A stretch of 47,601 nt of DNA from Hyphomicrobiales bacterium (GTDB taxonomy: Bacteria > Pseudomonadota > Alphaproteobacteria > Rhizobiales > Rhizobiaceae). Made by a program: the position numbers and the translations under genes. Of the stretch, positions 17,377 through 25,913 are shown piece by piece. The stretch is from the NCBI GenBank assembly GCA_900470805.1, contig UCCA01000045.1, positions 116,149 to 163,749 on the forward strand, in the 5' to 3' direction. The notes under the pieces are model-generated. The model saw only the letters and a program-made list of their open reading frames with translations. It was not told the origin of the DNA and searched no databases. Each line of letters begins with the position of its first letter. Position 1 is the first letter of the stretch.

Positions 17377-17898
17377 ATGATCGCTGATAGCATCAGAACT
17401 ATCCTTGCCAACCTGCCGGTCTTCCTCTGTATCGCCGCGATCGTGTGCGCCGCGTTAAGAAGGCGCGACGGACACTGGCCGCGTCGGTATTTGTCCTGGA
17501 TCCTTCTGCTCGCCGTGGGCGTCGATGGCTTGTGGGCCGGCCTATTCCATGTGTTCTTTCCAGCGGTAGCCTCGGCCCAGATCGGTTGGCAGCAAAGCCC
17601 GTTCGAATTTGAAATCGGCGTCGCCGATATCGCCCTCGGCGTGATCGCCGTCCTCGCCTTCTGGCGAAGCCTCGCCTTTCAAAGCGCCGTCGCGATCTAT
17701 GCCATTGTCTTTTACGGCGGCGTCTCCATCGGGCACGTTGTGCAGGCTTTGCGAAACGGTGACTATGCCGCCGACAATTTCGGCCTGTTGCTCGTGCTCA
17801 CCGTTGCGCGTGCGATAGCACTCTTGGTTCTCCTTTGGGCGGCCTGGAGACAGGATCCGTCAGGACGGGTTGCGGAGGATTTTCGTGCTCGCGCATAG
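17377..17898 (+). CDS. membrane protein, DUF6790-like, 173 aa
   Basis: Four predicted membrane helices (about residues 8-27, 41-65, 85-105 and 140-160). The stretch VDGLWAGLFHVFFPAVASAQIGWQQSPFEFEIGVADIALG matches the conserved core I associate with the DUF6790 integral membrane family. The function is unknown. An excellent AAGGAGG ribosome site four bases before ATG 17377 sets the start. It overlaps the start of the next membrane-protein gene by 14 bases, so the two are probably translated together. Confidence 0.75.
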   Translation: MIADSIRTILANLPVFLCIAAIVCAALRRRDGHWPRRYLSWILLLAVGVDGLWAGLFHVFFPAVASAQIGWQQSPFEFEIGVADIALGVIAVLAFWRSLAFQSAVAIYAIVFYGGVSIGHVVQALRNGDYAADNFGLLLVLTVARAIALLVLLWAAWRQDPSGRVAEDFRARA

Positions 17899-18247
17899 TC
17901 CCAAGCATGCATACAGATGGCTGATCTCCGCCCTCGGTGGCTGTGTGCTGATCGTGCTGGGAAGCGCTCTCGCAATCGATCAGCTTGGATACCCATTGCC
18001 GTATCGCTGGGTCTTCTTGATCCTGCTGCTGCCGGCTGCGAGCGCGATATGGGACAGCTTTCGCGCGGCAAGAATCATGGGCTGGCGAAGCATCCAACCC
18101 CTGTCGCGCCTGATCGCTGGAGCGGTCTTCGCACTCATGGGTATCCTCCTGTCGCTCCGGCTCAACACCGGCCTGATACTGCCGGCGTTGACGATGGCGC
18201 TCGGCGCAGCAACGGTGGTCCGTGCGATCCTCAACAGGTTGGGTTGA
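17885..18247 (+). CDS. small integral membrane protein, 120 aa
   Basis: Not recognised. Four hydrophobic helices are visible (LISALGGCVLIVLGSALAI, WVFLILLLPAASAIW, LIAGAVFALMGILLSL, LILPALTMALGAATVV) with a small polar loop after helix two (DSFRAARIMGWRS). I chose the GTG at 17885 because GGAGG lies six bases upstream; the TTG at 17870 is inside the ribosome site region. Coupled to the DUF6790-like gene by overlap. Confidence 0.65.
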   Translation: MLAHSPKHAYRWLISALGGCVLIVLGSALAIDQLGYPLPYRWVFLILLLPAASAIWDSFRAARIMGWRSIQPLSRLIAGAVFALMGILLSLRLNTGLILPALTMALGAATVVRAILNRLG

Positions 18248-18260
18248 TGCCTCCGCAGGA

Positions 18261-18632
18261 TCAATTGATCGCGTTGCAAGTCAATACGGGTGACGCATCA
18301 TCGCCCATCGTGCTGTCATACAGGCTTGCCGAGCTGCCTTTGGTCCACCAGACATATTTGCCTGCAGCATAGCGCGTTCCCGAACCGGAAATGACCGACG
18401 CGAACACGAGTGACTGGTCCTGCTTCGGCACAGGCACGAGCGCCAGGAAATTGGGATCGGCATTGATGTAGGTGACGGTGAGCCGGCCTGCCGAGCCGCA
18501 GTCATAACTAGCCTGCATGCGCTCGATCCTGCTCTTGCTTTGTAGCTGGATCGTGCCGGGTTCCGCCGCGGACAGCGGATGCGCGGCTAAGAACGAAATG
18601 GTGAGGAGTAGTGCTGTCGCGTTGGTCTTCAT
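18261..18632 (-). CDS. MliC-family lysozyme inhibitor-like protein, 123 aa
   Basis: Signal peptide MKTNATALLLTISFLAAHPLSA, then a domain with the MliC pattern: YDCGSAGRLTVTYINADPN near residue 43, VFASVISGSGTRYAAGKYVWWTKGSSASLYD near 75-105, and C120 able to pair with C45. MliC proteins are periplasmic or outer-membrane inhibitors of C-type lysozyme. There is no lipobox cysteine, so this copy is probably soluble in the periplasm. ATG 18632 follows AGAGGATC. Single gene, convergent with the membrane pair. Confidence 0.8.
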   Translation of the reverse strand: MKTNATALLLTISFLAAHPLSAAEPGTIQLQSKSRIERMQASYDCGSAGRLTVTYINADPNFLALVPVPKQDQSLVFASVISGSGTRYAAGKYVWWTKGSSASLYDSTMGDDASPVLTCNAIN

Positions 18633-19121
18633 TGCTTGATCCTCTGTCCGTCGGCGGACTGGTGAAATCTCCGGCGAGCTCGGGCCGTTCTATCTCGAGT
18701 GCCGGATATTCTCTTCGTTCATTTCCATTTCGACGAGCGCGCCTGAATGCGCGAAGGCAGATTTCGGCAGGGCGGCGGCGCCGAAGCCGGCGGGCAGAAG
18801 CCCGCGCGTCGTGACGAACTTCACTATCTGCTCCATGGTCTGATTTTTTGGCGTTCGTCGGCGGGTGGCAACGAAATAATCCGATCTCGTTTTGCCCGCA
18901 TACCCAGAAGTGGTGATGCGCTGGCGGATCGATATCGGTTAATCCCCCGCCATCGGAACACAGCAACGGGCCGCGAATGGTTCCGGACGCCGTCCGGTCG
19001 GCAACCGGTGCTCTCCCGAGGCGACGATCGCTCGACAGACCAGCTTCAAAGCGTAGCCTATTCGAAATGCAGACCGAGCGTGCGCAAGCCGCTCAACGCA
19101 TCCAACACATCTGGAGTAAAC
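18633..19121. other. 489-bp gap with no supported gene
   Basis: A long plus-strand frame runs through here into 19442 in the frame of the following gene, but it is Arg-rich, has no ribosome site and looks like a read-through extension. No recognisable promoter, RNA or repeat was seen apart from the ribosome site TGGAG before 19122. Confidence 0.4.
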
Positions 19122-19442
19122 ATGAACACGAATTTCGCAGTTATTTTCGGCGCTGCCGCCTTGTTCGCGGCCCCGTCTCTTGCCACCGCCGCGCCACTCA
19201 TGCCGGTGATTGAAACGCCCTCCGCAATCACGTTGGTCGCCGGCGGTTGCGGACCGAATGCGTGGCGCGGGCCATACGGCGGTTGCCGCACGACGCCGTT
19301 CTACGGTCGTCTGCCGAACGGCTATTATCAGGAGCGTCCCGTCGCCAGCAATGCGTGCCCGCCCGGCTACTGGCGCGGTCCCTGGGGCCACTGCCGCAAC
19401 ACACCGTATCACGGTCGCATGCCTGATGGCAGTTGGAAGTAA
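19122..19442 (+). CDS. exported Cys/Trp-rich repeat protein (GCG_CRPN type), 106 aa
   Basis: Signal peptide of about 23 residues (MNTNFAVIFGAAALFAAPSL, cleavage near ATA), then two degenerate copies of one module: copy one from C43 to Y69 (GCGPNAWRGPYGGCR, TPFYGRLPNGYY) and copy two from C79 to W105 (CPPGYWRGPWGHCR, TPYHGRMPDGSW). Each copy has two cysteines eleven or twelve residues apart. This matches the GCG_CRPN prefix-to-repeats class of small secreted Rhizobiales proteins, whose function is unknown. ATG 19122 follows TGGAGTAAAC. The same module ends the protein at 20288. Confidence 0.75.
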   Translation: MNTNFAVIFGAAALFAAPSLATAAPLMPVIETPSAITLVAGGCGPNAWRGPYGGCRTTPFYGRLPNGYYQERPVASNACPPGYWRGPWGHCRNTPYHGRMPDGSWK

Positions 19443-19457
19443 CGAGGGAGCGGAGTG

Positions 19458-19936
19458 ATGGTTATCTCAAAGCTCTCCTGCGGAGCCGCGTGGGTTCTGG
19501 CAATAGCTGTAATATCTGCCGTCCCCGGTCACGCCGAAGTTGCCAAGATCGGTATCCTGTCTTGCGATGTCTCCAAGGGCGTCGGCGAGATCCTTGCCCG
19601 CAAGCAGTCGCTGACCTGCCAGTTCAAGCCGGATGGTGGTCAAACGGAAACCTATGTCGGGAGCATCGACGAGTACGGTGTCGAGATCGGCAAGGTCGAT
19701 CAGGGGCATCTTATCTGGGGTGTCGCTTCTGCGATGCGCGGCGTGCCGCAGGGCGCGCTCGCGGGCAAGTATGTCGGCGTCGGAGCGGGGGGCGCGCTCG
19801 GTGTGGGGGCGGCGCCACCGCTCTCGTCGGCGGGAACAATCGCTCTTTCTCGCTACAGCCGCTCTCGGTCGACGGCGAGACCGGCATCAACATCGCAACC
19901 GGCATTGTCAGGGTAACCCTGACGGCGGCCAACTGA
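19458..19936 (+). pseudogene. DUF992 exported protein, frameshifted
   Basis: The first frame gives a signal peptide (ending AVPGHA) and a DUF992 domain (VAKIGILSCDVSKGVGEIL to GALAGKYVGVGAGGALGVGA). At about 19806-19814 the frame changes: the expected family ending, ALVGGNNRSFSLQPLSVDG and then TGINIATGIVRVTLTAAN, continues in another frame to the stop at 19934-19936, and restoring one G to GGGGCGGCGCC rejoins the two parts exactly. In the unshifted frame the gene instead ends at 19916 with an unrelated Ser/Arg-rich tail. This is either a recent inactivating deletion or a base-calling error in a G-rich run. DUF992 proteins are small exported proteins of unknown function. ATG 19458 follows GGGAGCGGAG. 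Confidence 0.8.
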
Positions 19937-19965
19937 ACCACAACCCCCAAACGAAGGAGGATACC

Positions 19966-20241
19966 ATGTCCCCACTCACACTTTCACGCAGAAACATCCT
20001 GGCGGGTGTCGGCGTCGCGCTCGCTGCCGGTTCAGCCGCTTCCATGGCGGCTTCGCCCGCAATGGCCGATCAAGGCAACATGGATGCAGCAATGCTCCAG
20101 CTCGGGAACGCGCTTGAGTCCTTGCGTCGGGCTACCCCGAACAAAGGGGGGCACCGAGAGCGTGCGATGGCCCTCGTCGAACAGGCAATGGGCGAGACGC
20201 AGGCCGGTATCGACTACGCACAACAGCATGGTGGCGGCTGA
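19966..20241 (+). CDS. small Tat-type exported protein, 91 aa
   Basis: The N-terminus MSPLTLSRRNILAGVGVALA has an S-R-R-N-I-L Tat-like motif and a hydrophobic core with probable cleavage after AMA (residue 34). The mature part, about 57 residues, is helical and Gln/Ala-rich (MDAAMLQLGNALESLRRATP, RAMALVEQAMGETQAGIDYA) and ends with HGGG. I do not recognise the family. A strong AAGGAGG site lies five bases before ATG 19966. It sits between the broken DUF992 gene and another exported protein, apparently in one direction of transcription. Confidence 0.7.
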   Translation: MSPLTLSRRNILAGVGVALAAGSAASMAASPAMADQGNMDAAMLQLGNALESLRRATPNKGGHRERAMALVEQAMGETQAGIDYAQQHGGG

Positions 20242-20287
20242 TTTCAATCGGCGAGCAGCCCGGACATTCTAAAGGAGGAATTCCACA

Positions 20288-21001
20288 ATGACACGCACGA
20301 ATGCATTCGGCCTGCTGTTGGCAGGTTCGTTCGCGCTTCTCGCCGGAACCGTTCTGGCGCAGGACGCAGCCAAGAAACCGCACGTTCCGCTGGGGAAGAC
20401 GGTAGGCCAAGTCAGCCAACAGGCGCCCGTCGCATCGCTTCTGGTGCTCAACGCCGACGGCGCCAAGCTCGAAGGCGGCAAGCTGGTCCTGACCGGCGTT
20501 TCGACCAACTCGATCATCTTCTCCGATCGTCCGACGCGCGCGGCTGGGCACATCACCACCGACGAGATCGTTAAGCAATGGGCTGCGGGCGCTGACAGCT
20601 TCGACAAGGATCCGCCGAATGCGACGATATCGGTTCTCGGTGGCGGCACCGATGTCAGCGATGCCGTGGTTACCCTTAGGTCTCCCAGGCTTGACGGCAC
20701 GACCCTCACGTTTGATGTGTCCGTGCTGGAGGGCAACCTGACCGGTGCGACCGGTCCTGCGGCGGTATTCATCGACCATTGGCGCGGCTGGAACAATGCC
20801 GGGTGGTACGCGCTCGGTGCCGCCTCTGGCGCGGCAATCGGGGCTGAGCTTGCCGGGCCGCGCTACGTCGCGCCGTACTACCCCCCGCCGGCATACTATC
20901 CACCTGCGAACCCATGCCCTCCGGGCTATTGGCTTGGCCCATGGGGGCATTGCCGGGATACGCCCTATCACGGCCGTCTTCCGGACGGTCAGTGGCAATA
21001 A
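20288..21001 (+). CDS. exported protein with Cys/Trp-rich C-terminal module, 237 aa
   Basis: Signal peptide of 24 residues (ending TVLAQ). Residues about 40-150 form a beta-rich domain of a type I have seen annotated as hypothetical in Rhizobiales (SQQAPVASLLVLNADGAKLE, LVLTGVSTNSIIFSDRPTRA, NATISVLGGG). A Pro/Tyr-rich linker (AGPRYVAPYYPPPAYYPP, about 189-206) leads to a module C210-W236 (CPPGYWLGPWGHCR, TPYHGRLPDGQW) nearly identical to the second copy in the protein at 19122. ATG 20288 follows AAAGGAGGAATTCC. Function unknown; an envelope-exposed disulfide-bonded tail is likely. Confidence 0.75.
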   Translation: MTRTNAFGLLLAGSFALLAGTVLAQDAAKKPHVPLGKTVGQVSQQAPVASLLVLNADGAKLEGGKLVLTGVSTNSIIFSDRPTRAAGHITTDEIVKQWAAGADSFDKDPPNATISVLGGGTDVSDAVVTLRSPRLDGTTLTFDVSVLEGNLTGATGPAAVFIDHWRGWNNAGWYALGAASGAAIGAELAGPRYVAPYYPPPAYYPPANPCPPGYWLGPWGHCRDTPYHGRLPDGQWQ

Positions 21002-21101
21002 CGGTCAGGGATCGGGGCGATGATGCCGCCCCAATCTCGATCCTGCTTGCAGCGTTCTTTGACATCCTCAATCGGGCTGGTGGTCCAACGGGAATGCGAT
21101 C

Positions 21102-22355
21102 ATGACACGACACCGTTTCATAGAGCCGCCAAGACACAGGTCGGCGAAAACGAAGGAGTTCGTCAGTACGCTCGTGACATATGGGTTGGTGGCTTTCGTT
21201 CTCTGGGTGCTTCTATCCGTGGCTCCCGCCAAGGCGAACGATCCTTTCTATGAGGCCGGAAACGCCGATCTCTCAGGTCGGCCCGGTTCAATCGTCCGGT
21301 CCGAACCGATGCCATTCTCGCCAAGTGGAGCGACCGCCTCCCGTATTCTCTACCGCTCGACCGGCCTGCATGGGGAGACGATCGCCGTGTCCGGCGTCGT
21401 GATCACGCCAACGGATGGCAGTAATGCCGATCGTGCGATCGTCGCTTGGGCCCATCCAACCAGCGGCGTCACGACCGCTTGCGCGCCGTCGCTGAGCCGC
21501 GGCGTCTATCGCCAGATCCCGGGCCTCGCGCAACTGTTGCAACAGGGATTTGCGGTCGTCGCGACGGATTATCCGGGTCTTGGTGGTCCCGGCGTCCATC
21601 CCTATCTCATCGGCGACAGCGAAGGCCGTGCCGTCCTCGATTCCGTTCGCGCCGCCCGCGAACGTCTGGGTCAACGCGAGCCGCCCCGCTTTGCCGTCTG
21701 GGGTCACTCCCAGGGAGGGCAGGCGGCACTTTATGCGGGCCTGCTCGCTTCCACCTATGCGCCCGAACTCAAGCTGGTCGGCATAGCGGTTGCAGCGCCC
21801 GCCACCGACCTCTCCACGCTGATGCGGGACGATTTTGCCTCAAGCGGCGGCAAGGGGCTGACGGCGCTGACATTGTGGTCCTGGTCTCGGGTGTTCGACA
21901 TCAAGCTCGACAAGATCGTGGACCCCAAGGCCATGGTCACGATCGACACGCTCGCAGGCGGCTGCATCGAGACGATCTTCGACCTTCTGGAACGACGTTT
22001 CGAGGAGCGCCCGCTTGCGAAGGATTTCTTGACTGTCGCCGACATCAGCGCGGCGGAGCCTTGGAACGGGTTGCTGAAGCGAAACACGCCGGGCGTTCTT
22101 CCGAGAGAAATCCCGGTGTTCGTTGCCCAGGGCCTCGCGGACGGCATCGTGCGCCCCGAGGTGACGATCTCTTATGTTCGCCGTCTTTGCAGCAACGGCA
22201 GCAGCGTCGACTTCGTCGCGCTGCCCAGGGTAGGCCACGGCTTTATCGCGCGAGACACGGCGAAAGATGCGGCGCAGTGGATCGGCAACAGGTTCGCCGG
22301 AGATATCGCACCAAATACCTGCGCGCGGCAGCCGCAGGCGGTGCAGGGGGATTGA
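21102..22355 (+). CDS. secreted lipase-family alpha/beta hydrolase, 417 aa
   Basis: Alpha/beta hydrolase of the fungal-type secretory lipase family. A hydrophobic helix at residues 21-43 (ending APAKA) serves as signal peptide or anchor after a basic N-terminus. The nucleophile elbow is GHSQGG with S203; D347 (QGLADGIV) and H379 (VGHGFI) complete the triad. AWAHPTSGVTTACAPS around residue 115 is the oxyanion region typical of this family. It probably hydrolyses acyl esters in the periplasm or outside the cell. Three bases separate its stop from the GTG of the DUF4239 gene, so they form one transcript. Confidence 0.85.
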   Translation: MTRHRFIEPPRHRSAKTKEFVSTLVTYGLVAFVLWVLLSVAPAKANDPFYEAGNADLSGRPGSIVRSEPMPFSPSGATASRILYRSTGLHGETIAVSGVVITPTDGSNADRAIVAWAHPTSGVTTACAPSLSRGVYRQIPGLAQLLQQGFAVVATDYPGLGGPGVHPYLIGDSEGRAVLDSVRAARERLGQREPPRFAVWGHSQGGQAALYAGLLASTYAPELKLVGIAVAAPATDLSTLMRDDFASSGGKGLTALTLWSWSRVFDIKLDKIVDPKAMVTIDTLAGGCIETIFDLLERRFEERPLAKDFLTVADISAAEPWNGLLKRNTPGVLPREIPVFVAQGLADGIVRPEVTISYVRRLCSNGSSVDFVALPRVGHGFIARDTAKDAAQWIGNRFAGDIAPNTCARQPQAVQGD

Positions 22356-22358
22356 GCC

Positions 22359-23123
22359 GTGAATGCGATTTTCCTGGCTGCGGCCGTTTTCGTCGTTCTC
22401 GGGCTGGCGACCGGCCTGGGGATGGTCTTTCGGGATCGCTTGCCGTCCCATCATCTCAATGTGGAATCGAAGGAAGTGATCAGGCTGGCCACGGCGATCG
22501 TCGGCACTCTGGCGGCGCTGGCTCTCGGACTGCTGATTGCGTCCGCGAAGTCGGACTATGATGCGGCGCAAACGGAACTCGACGCGACAGCCGCCCGGAT
22601 CGTGCTGCTGGATAGATTGATGGCCCAGTACGGTGCGGAGGCCAGTGACGCCCGAGCGTTGCTCCGTGAACTCATTCAGAGCCGACTGGATCGCGGATGG
22701 ACTATAGAATCCAGCGATGACGAGTCCGCCGGGCGGGCGTCCATGTACAAGCAAATCGAAACGGTGCAGGTGAAACTGCGGGCGCTCGATCCGCAAGACC
22801 AGGTCCAGCGATTGATCCAGACACGCGCGCTCGAGGTCAGCGGACACGTCGCCGAGGGCCACTGGCTGCAGATCGAATCCGCCGACGAAGGGCTCCCCTG
22901 GGGGTTCTTCATCGTCCTCGTCTACTGGCTGGCCCTTTTGTTTGGCACCTTCGGGCTGCAGGCGCCAGCCAATCCGACGGTGCTGACGATCATCATCGTC
23001 TGTGCGCTTTCCGTCGCCGGCGCGGTCTTCGCGATCTCCGACATGGCCAACCCGTACGCGGGCCTGATCCAGATATCAGACAAACCGCTGCAGGGGGCGT
23101 TGGCCCGTCTTGGCAACTCCTAG
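22359..23123 (+). CDS. DUF4239 membrane protein, 254 aa
   Basis: Two helices at the N-terminus (FLAAAVFVVLGLATGLGMVF and VIRLATAIVGTLAALALGLLIAS), a helical soluble domain from about 65 to 175, and two helices near the C-terminus (FFIVLVYWLALLFGTFGL and VLTIIIVCALSVAGAVFAI). This is the layout of the DUF4239 (bestrophin-like) membrane family; the signature LVYWLALLFGTFGLQAPAN is present. Bestrophin relatives are anion channels, but that activity is not established for DUF4239. The start is GTG 22359 after a GGGGG ribosome site, directly behind the lipase gene. Confidence 0.8.
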   Translation: MNAIFLAAAVFVVLGLATGLGMVFRDRLPSHHLNVESKEVIRLATAIVGTLAALALGLLIASAKSDYDAAQTELDATAARIVLLDRLMAQYGAEASDARALLRELIQSRLDRGWTIESSDDESAGRASMYKQIETVQVKLRALDPQDQVQRLIQTRALEVSGHVAEGHWLQIESADEGLPWGFFIVLVYWLALLFGTFGLQAPANPTVLTIIIVCALSVAGAVFAISDMANPYAGLIQISDKPLQGALARLGNS

Positions 23124-23140
23124 CTCGGGAAAAAACTCTC

Positions 23141-23341
23141 ATGACGACCGCCATCGACAGTGTCCTCAAACGCTTTTGGGATCGCGGTCTCCCCGATATC
23201 TTCGGTGTTCCGCGCGACGGCGCCTCCCCGGTCAACGACGCGATACGGCAATCCGTCGAACATCGCTCAGGTCGGTCCAGGGCACGATTTAACGCTCATC
23301 GCTCCAGACAGGAAACATTGACATGCCTAGCTCTGTTTTAA
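23141..23341 (+). pseudogene. possible 5' remnant of a thiamine-diphosphate enzyme
   Basis: The first 40 codons read MTTAIDSVLKRFWDRGLPDI and FGVPRDGASPVNDAI, resembling the start of pyruvate oxidase/acetolactate synthase-type enzymes (a helix, then a Gly-containing IFGxPGDG loop). After residue 40 similarity stops and the frame runs out into the leader of the monooxygenase gene. It looks like a truncated leftover beside the operon. The match is short, so this is tentative. Confidence 0.3.
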
Positions 23342-24795
23342 TCGCAGGTGCAGGTCCGGTTGGCCTGACCATGGCCGTCGAACTCGCTCGCTTCCAGGTG
23401 CCAGTCCGCATCATAGACAGATCGGCAGCCCGCACCGACAAGTCGAAAGCGCTTGCGGTGTGGAGCCGCACACTGGAATTACTCGACAGGAGCGGGTGTA
23501 GCCAACTCCTGATCGACGCTGGGCGGAAGACGCGCGCCGTCGACATCATGTCCGGGAAAAAGACGATCGCACGCATTGCGTTCGACGATCTGGCGTCCCG
23601 CTTCCCGTTTGTCTTGATGGTTCCGCAGTCGGAGACCGAGCGTGTGCTTGAGGAGAAGCTCCAGGCTCTCGGTGTCGCCGTCGAGCGGAACGTCGAGTTC
23701 AAGGGTTTCGTTGAAACAGGATCGGTGGTGACATGCAGTCTCTTGCATCCCGAGGGGCGGGCCGAAACGGTTGCTGTCGACTGGCTGGTCGGTTGTGACG
23801 GCGCACACTCGCAGATACGCCATCAACTCGGAATGCCATTCGAGGGGGATACGGTCCCGGGCACGTATGTCCTGGCGGACGTCCACGTATCCGGTCTCGA
23901 ACTGCCGGAGGACGAGTTTCCGATCTTTTGGCACCGGAACGGCATGGTCGCTTTCTTCCCCATCGACCGGAACCGCTACCGCGTCATCGCCGATCTGGGG
24001 ACGGGTGAACAGAGCAACCCCACTCTTGAGGATGTGCAGGCGATCGTCGATAAACGAGGTCCGGGAGGTATCGTTCTCAGCGACTGCGTCTGGATCGCTC
24101 CGTTCACCATCAACGAGCGGAAGGTAAGGGACTTCAGCGCGGGAAGGGTGTTTCTGGCCGGTGACGCCGCGCATATCCACAGTCCCGCGGGTGGTCAGGG
24201 TATGAACACCGGTATTCAGGATGCGATCAACCTCGCCTGGAAGCTTGCCATGGTCGTGAATAACGATGGCAACAGGGAGCTGCTTCTGGACAGTTACAGC
24301 ATAGAGCGCAGTGCGAATGCCGCTCAGGTTCTGAGAGATTCGGGGCGAATGCTACGTGTCGCGACATTGCCGAACGCTGCTGCTCAAGCCGTCAGGGACT
24401 TCCTGGCCCACCGCCTTCTCGGATTGGCGCCGGTCCGGAATATGGCGGCTGAGCAGCTATCGGAATTAGCCGTACGGTATGACCATAGCCCCCTGAATGG
24501 CAGCGAGTCTCGCGCATCGGGCCTTCCGAAGCCCGGCCATCGAATGCCGGGCGACCTCCCCTTCGGCGTGGGCACTAGACCCCGCTTCGCGCTGATCGTA
24601 GGTGAGAAAGCCGATGCCGCCGTCCAGTTCAAGGGCTTCGACGACATCGTGGAGGTACTTGCCGGTGATCCAGCAAAGGTGGATGGTATGTGCCTTGTGA
24701 GACCGGACGGATATGTAGCGATGACTGCCGATGCCGGCCGTTGGGACGATATCATCGCATACCTAAGCCGGATTTCACGCAAGGAGATCCTGTGA
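23323..24795 (+). CDS. FAD-dependent aromatic-ring-type monooxygenase, 490 aa
   Basis: Flavoprotein hydroxylase of the PheA/TfdB/UbiH group. It shows the FAD-binding GAGPVG at residues 9-14, the DG motif GCDGAH at 157-162 and the second FAD motif GDAAHIHSPAGGQGMNTGIQ at 280-299. Residues about 400-490 are a shortened thioredoxin-like C-terminal domain seen in phenol hydroxylase relatives. It should use NAD(P)H and O2 to hydroxylate an aromatic or polyketide-like compound; the substrate is unknown. ATG 23323 follows AGGAAAC. Its stop overlaps the ATG of the antiporter gene by one base (TGATG), giving a two-gene transcript. Confidence 0.9.
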   Translation: MPSSVLIAGAGPVGLTMAVELARFQVPVRIIDRSAARTDKSKALAVWSRTLELLDRSGCSQLLIDAGRKTRAVDIMSGKKTIARIAFDDLASRFPFVLMVPQSETERVLEEKLQALGVAVERNVEFKGFVETGSVVTCSLLHPEGRAETVAVDWLVGCDGAHSQIRHQLGMPFEGDTVPGTYVLADVHVSGLELPEDEFPIFWHRNGMVAFFPIDRNRYRVIADLGTGEQSNPTLEDVQAIVDKRGPGGIVLSDCVWIAPFTINERKVRDFSAGRVFLAGDAAHIHSPAGGQGMNTGIQDAINLAWKLAMVVNNDGNRELLLDSYSIERSANAAQVLRDSGRMLRVATLPNAAAQAVRDFLAHRLLGLAPVRNMAAEQLSELAVRYDHSPLNGSESRASGLPKPGHRMPGDLPFGVGTRPRFALIVGEKADAAVQFKGFDDIVEVLAGDPAKVDGMCLVRPDGYVAMTADAGRWDDIIAYLSRISRKEIL

Positions 24796-25913
24796 TGGCG
24801 GCCACCACGGCTGACAGACCAGTGCGGCCCCGACCGTCGGAAGAATGGTTCCTTCCCGTTGCCGCGGTTACCGCGCTGATGTTCTTCCGGTTCGGATCGT
24901 CGCTCCTGGGCGACCTCTCAAGCCCGCTCTGGTTCGCCTTCGTTTTCCTGTGGCTGTTTTCCGTCATCCTTGGGTGCGCCTTTCGGGTCGTCCGGCATGC
25001 GGATCGTCTCGCGGAGAAGCTGGGAGAGCCCTACGGCACGCTTATCCTTACACTCGCCATCACGTCGATCGAGGTCATTGCGATCTCCGCCGTCATGATT
25101 CACGGCGAGAACAATCCGACGCTCGCGCGCGACACGCTTCTCTCCGTCGTCATGATAATCCTCAACGGAATGGTGGGGCTTTCACTGCTGATCGGTGGGT
25201 GGCGGAGACCCGAACAGTCGCACAACATACAGGGCGCCAACGCCTATCTCGGTGTGATCGTCCCCTTGGCGGCGCTCGGTCTGGTCCTGCCATCCTTCCT
25301 GCACGGCGATGGCACTCCGGCGTCCGGAATGAGCCGGCTGGTTCTCGGAATTGTATCGGTCGTTCTCTACGGCATTTTCCTCGTGCTGCAGGCGGGACGG
25401 CACCAGCATTTCTTTGTAGAGGAGAACTCTAGCGCACACGAAGCTGCCGAGCCTTCCCGGAGCTCGATCGTGCGGCATACGATCCTGCTGGTCGCCTATA
25501 TGGTGCCGGTCGTCTATCTTGTCGAAAAGCTGGCGACGCCCGTCGATTTCGTCATCGAGACACTCCATGCTCCCGCGGCGTTGGGTGGAGTCATCATGGC
25601 GATCCTGGTCGCGACGCCCGAAGCTGCCAGCGCCGTCAAGGCGGCGATCGCCAACCGCCTTCAGCGCGCCGTCAACATCTCGCTCGGATCGGTGCTGTCG
25701 ACGATCGCCATAACGGTGCCCGCGATCCTGCTTGTTGGCCATATGACAGGGCATCCGGTGACACTTGGCTTGACGGGAAGCGATCTGGTGATGCTGATCG
25801 TGACGCTCGCGGTCAGCATCATAACCTTCGCGAGCGGACGCACGCACGTCATGCAGGGTGCCGTCCATCTCGTGCTGTTCCTCGCCTACGCACTTCTGAT
25901 CTTCCAGCAGTAG
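24795..25913 (+). CDS. chaA: ChaA-type calcium:proton antiporter (y4hA-like), 372 aa
   Basis: Inner-membrane Ca2+(Na+, K+)/H+ exchanger with about eleven helices. The two inverted alpha-repeat signatures are visible: EPYGTLILTLAITSIEVIAI near residue 78 and MAILVATPEAASAVKAA near 268. The sequence resembles the Sinorhizobium ionic transporter y4hA. The start at 24795 follows AAGGAG and overlaps the monooxygenase stop. A soluble His-rich loop (GRHQHFFVEENSS, about 200) separates the halves. It probably removes calcium or monovalent cations at alkaline pH. Confidence 0.9.
   Translation: MAATTADRPVRPRPSEEWFLPVAAVTALMFFRFGSSLLGDLSSPLWFAFVFLWLFSVILGCAFRVVRHADRLAEKLGEPYGTLILTLAITSIEVIAISAVMIHGENNPTLARDTLLSVVMIILNGMVGLSLLIGGWRRPEQSHNIQGANAYLGVIVPLAALGLVLPSFLHGDGTPASGMSRLVLGIVSVVLYGIFLVLQAGRHQHFFVEENSSAHEAAEPSRSSIVRHTILLVAYMVPVVYLVEKLATPVDFVIETLHAPAALGGVIMAILVATPEAASAVKAAIANRLQRAVNISLGSVLSTIAITVPAILLVGHMTGHPVTLGLTGSDLVMLIVTLAVSIITFASGRTHVMQGAVHLVLFLAYALLIFQQ

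Noticed and set aside
18747..19442. longer start for the Cys/Trp-rich protein at 19122
   Set aside because: The extension is Arg-rich without ribosome site, while ATG 19122 begins a proper signal peptide.
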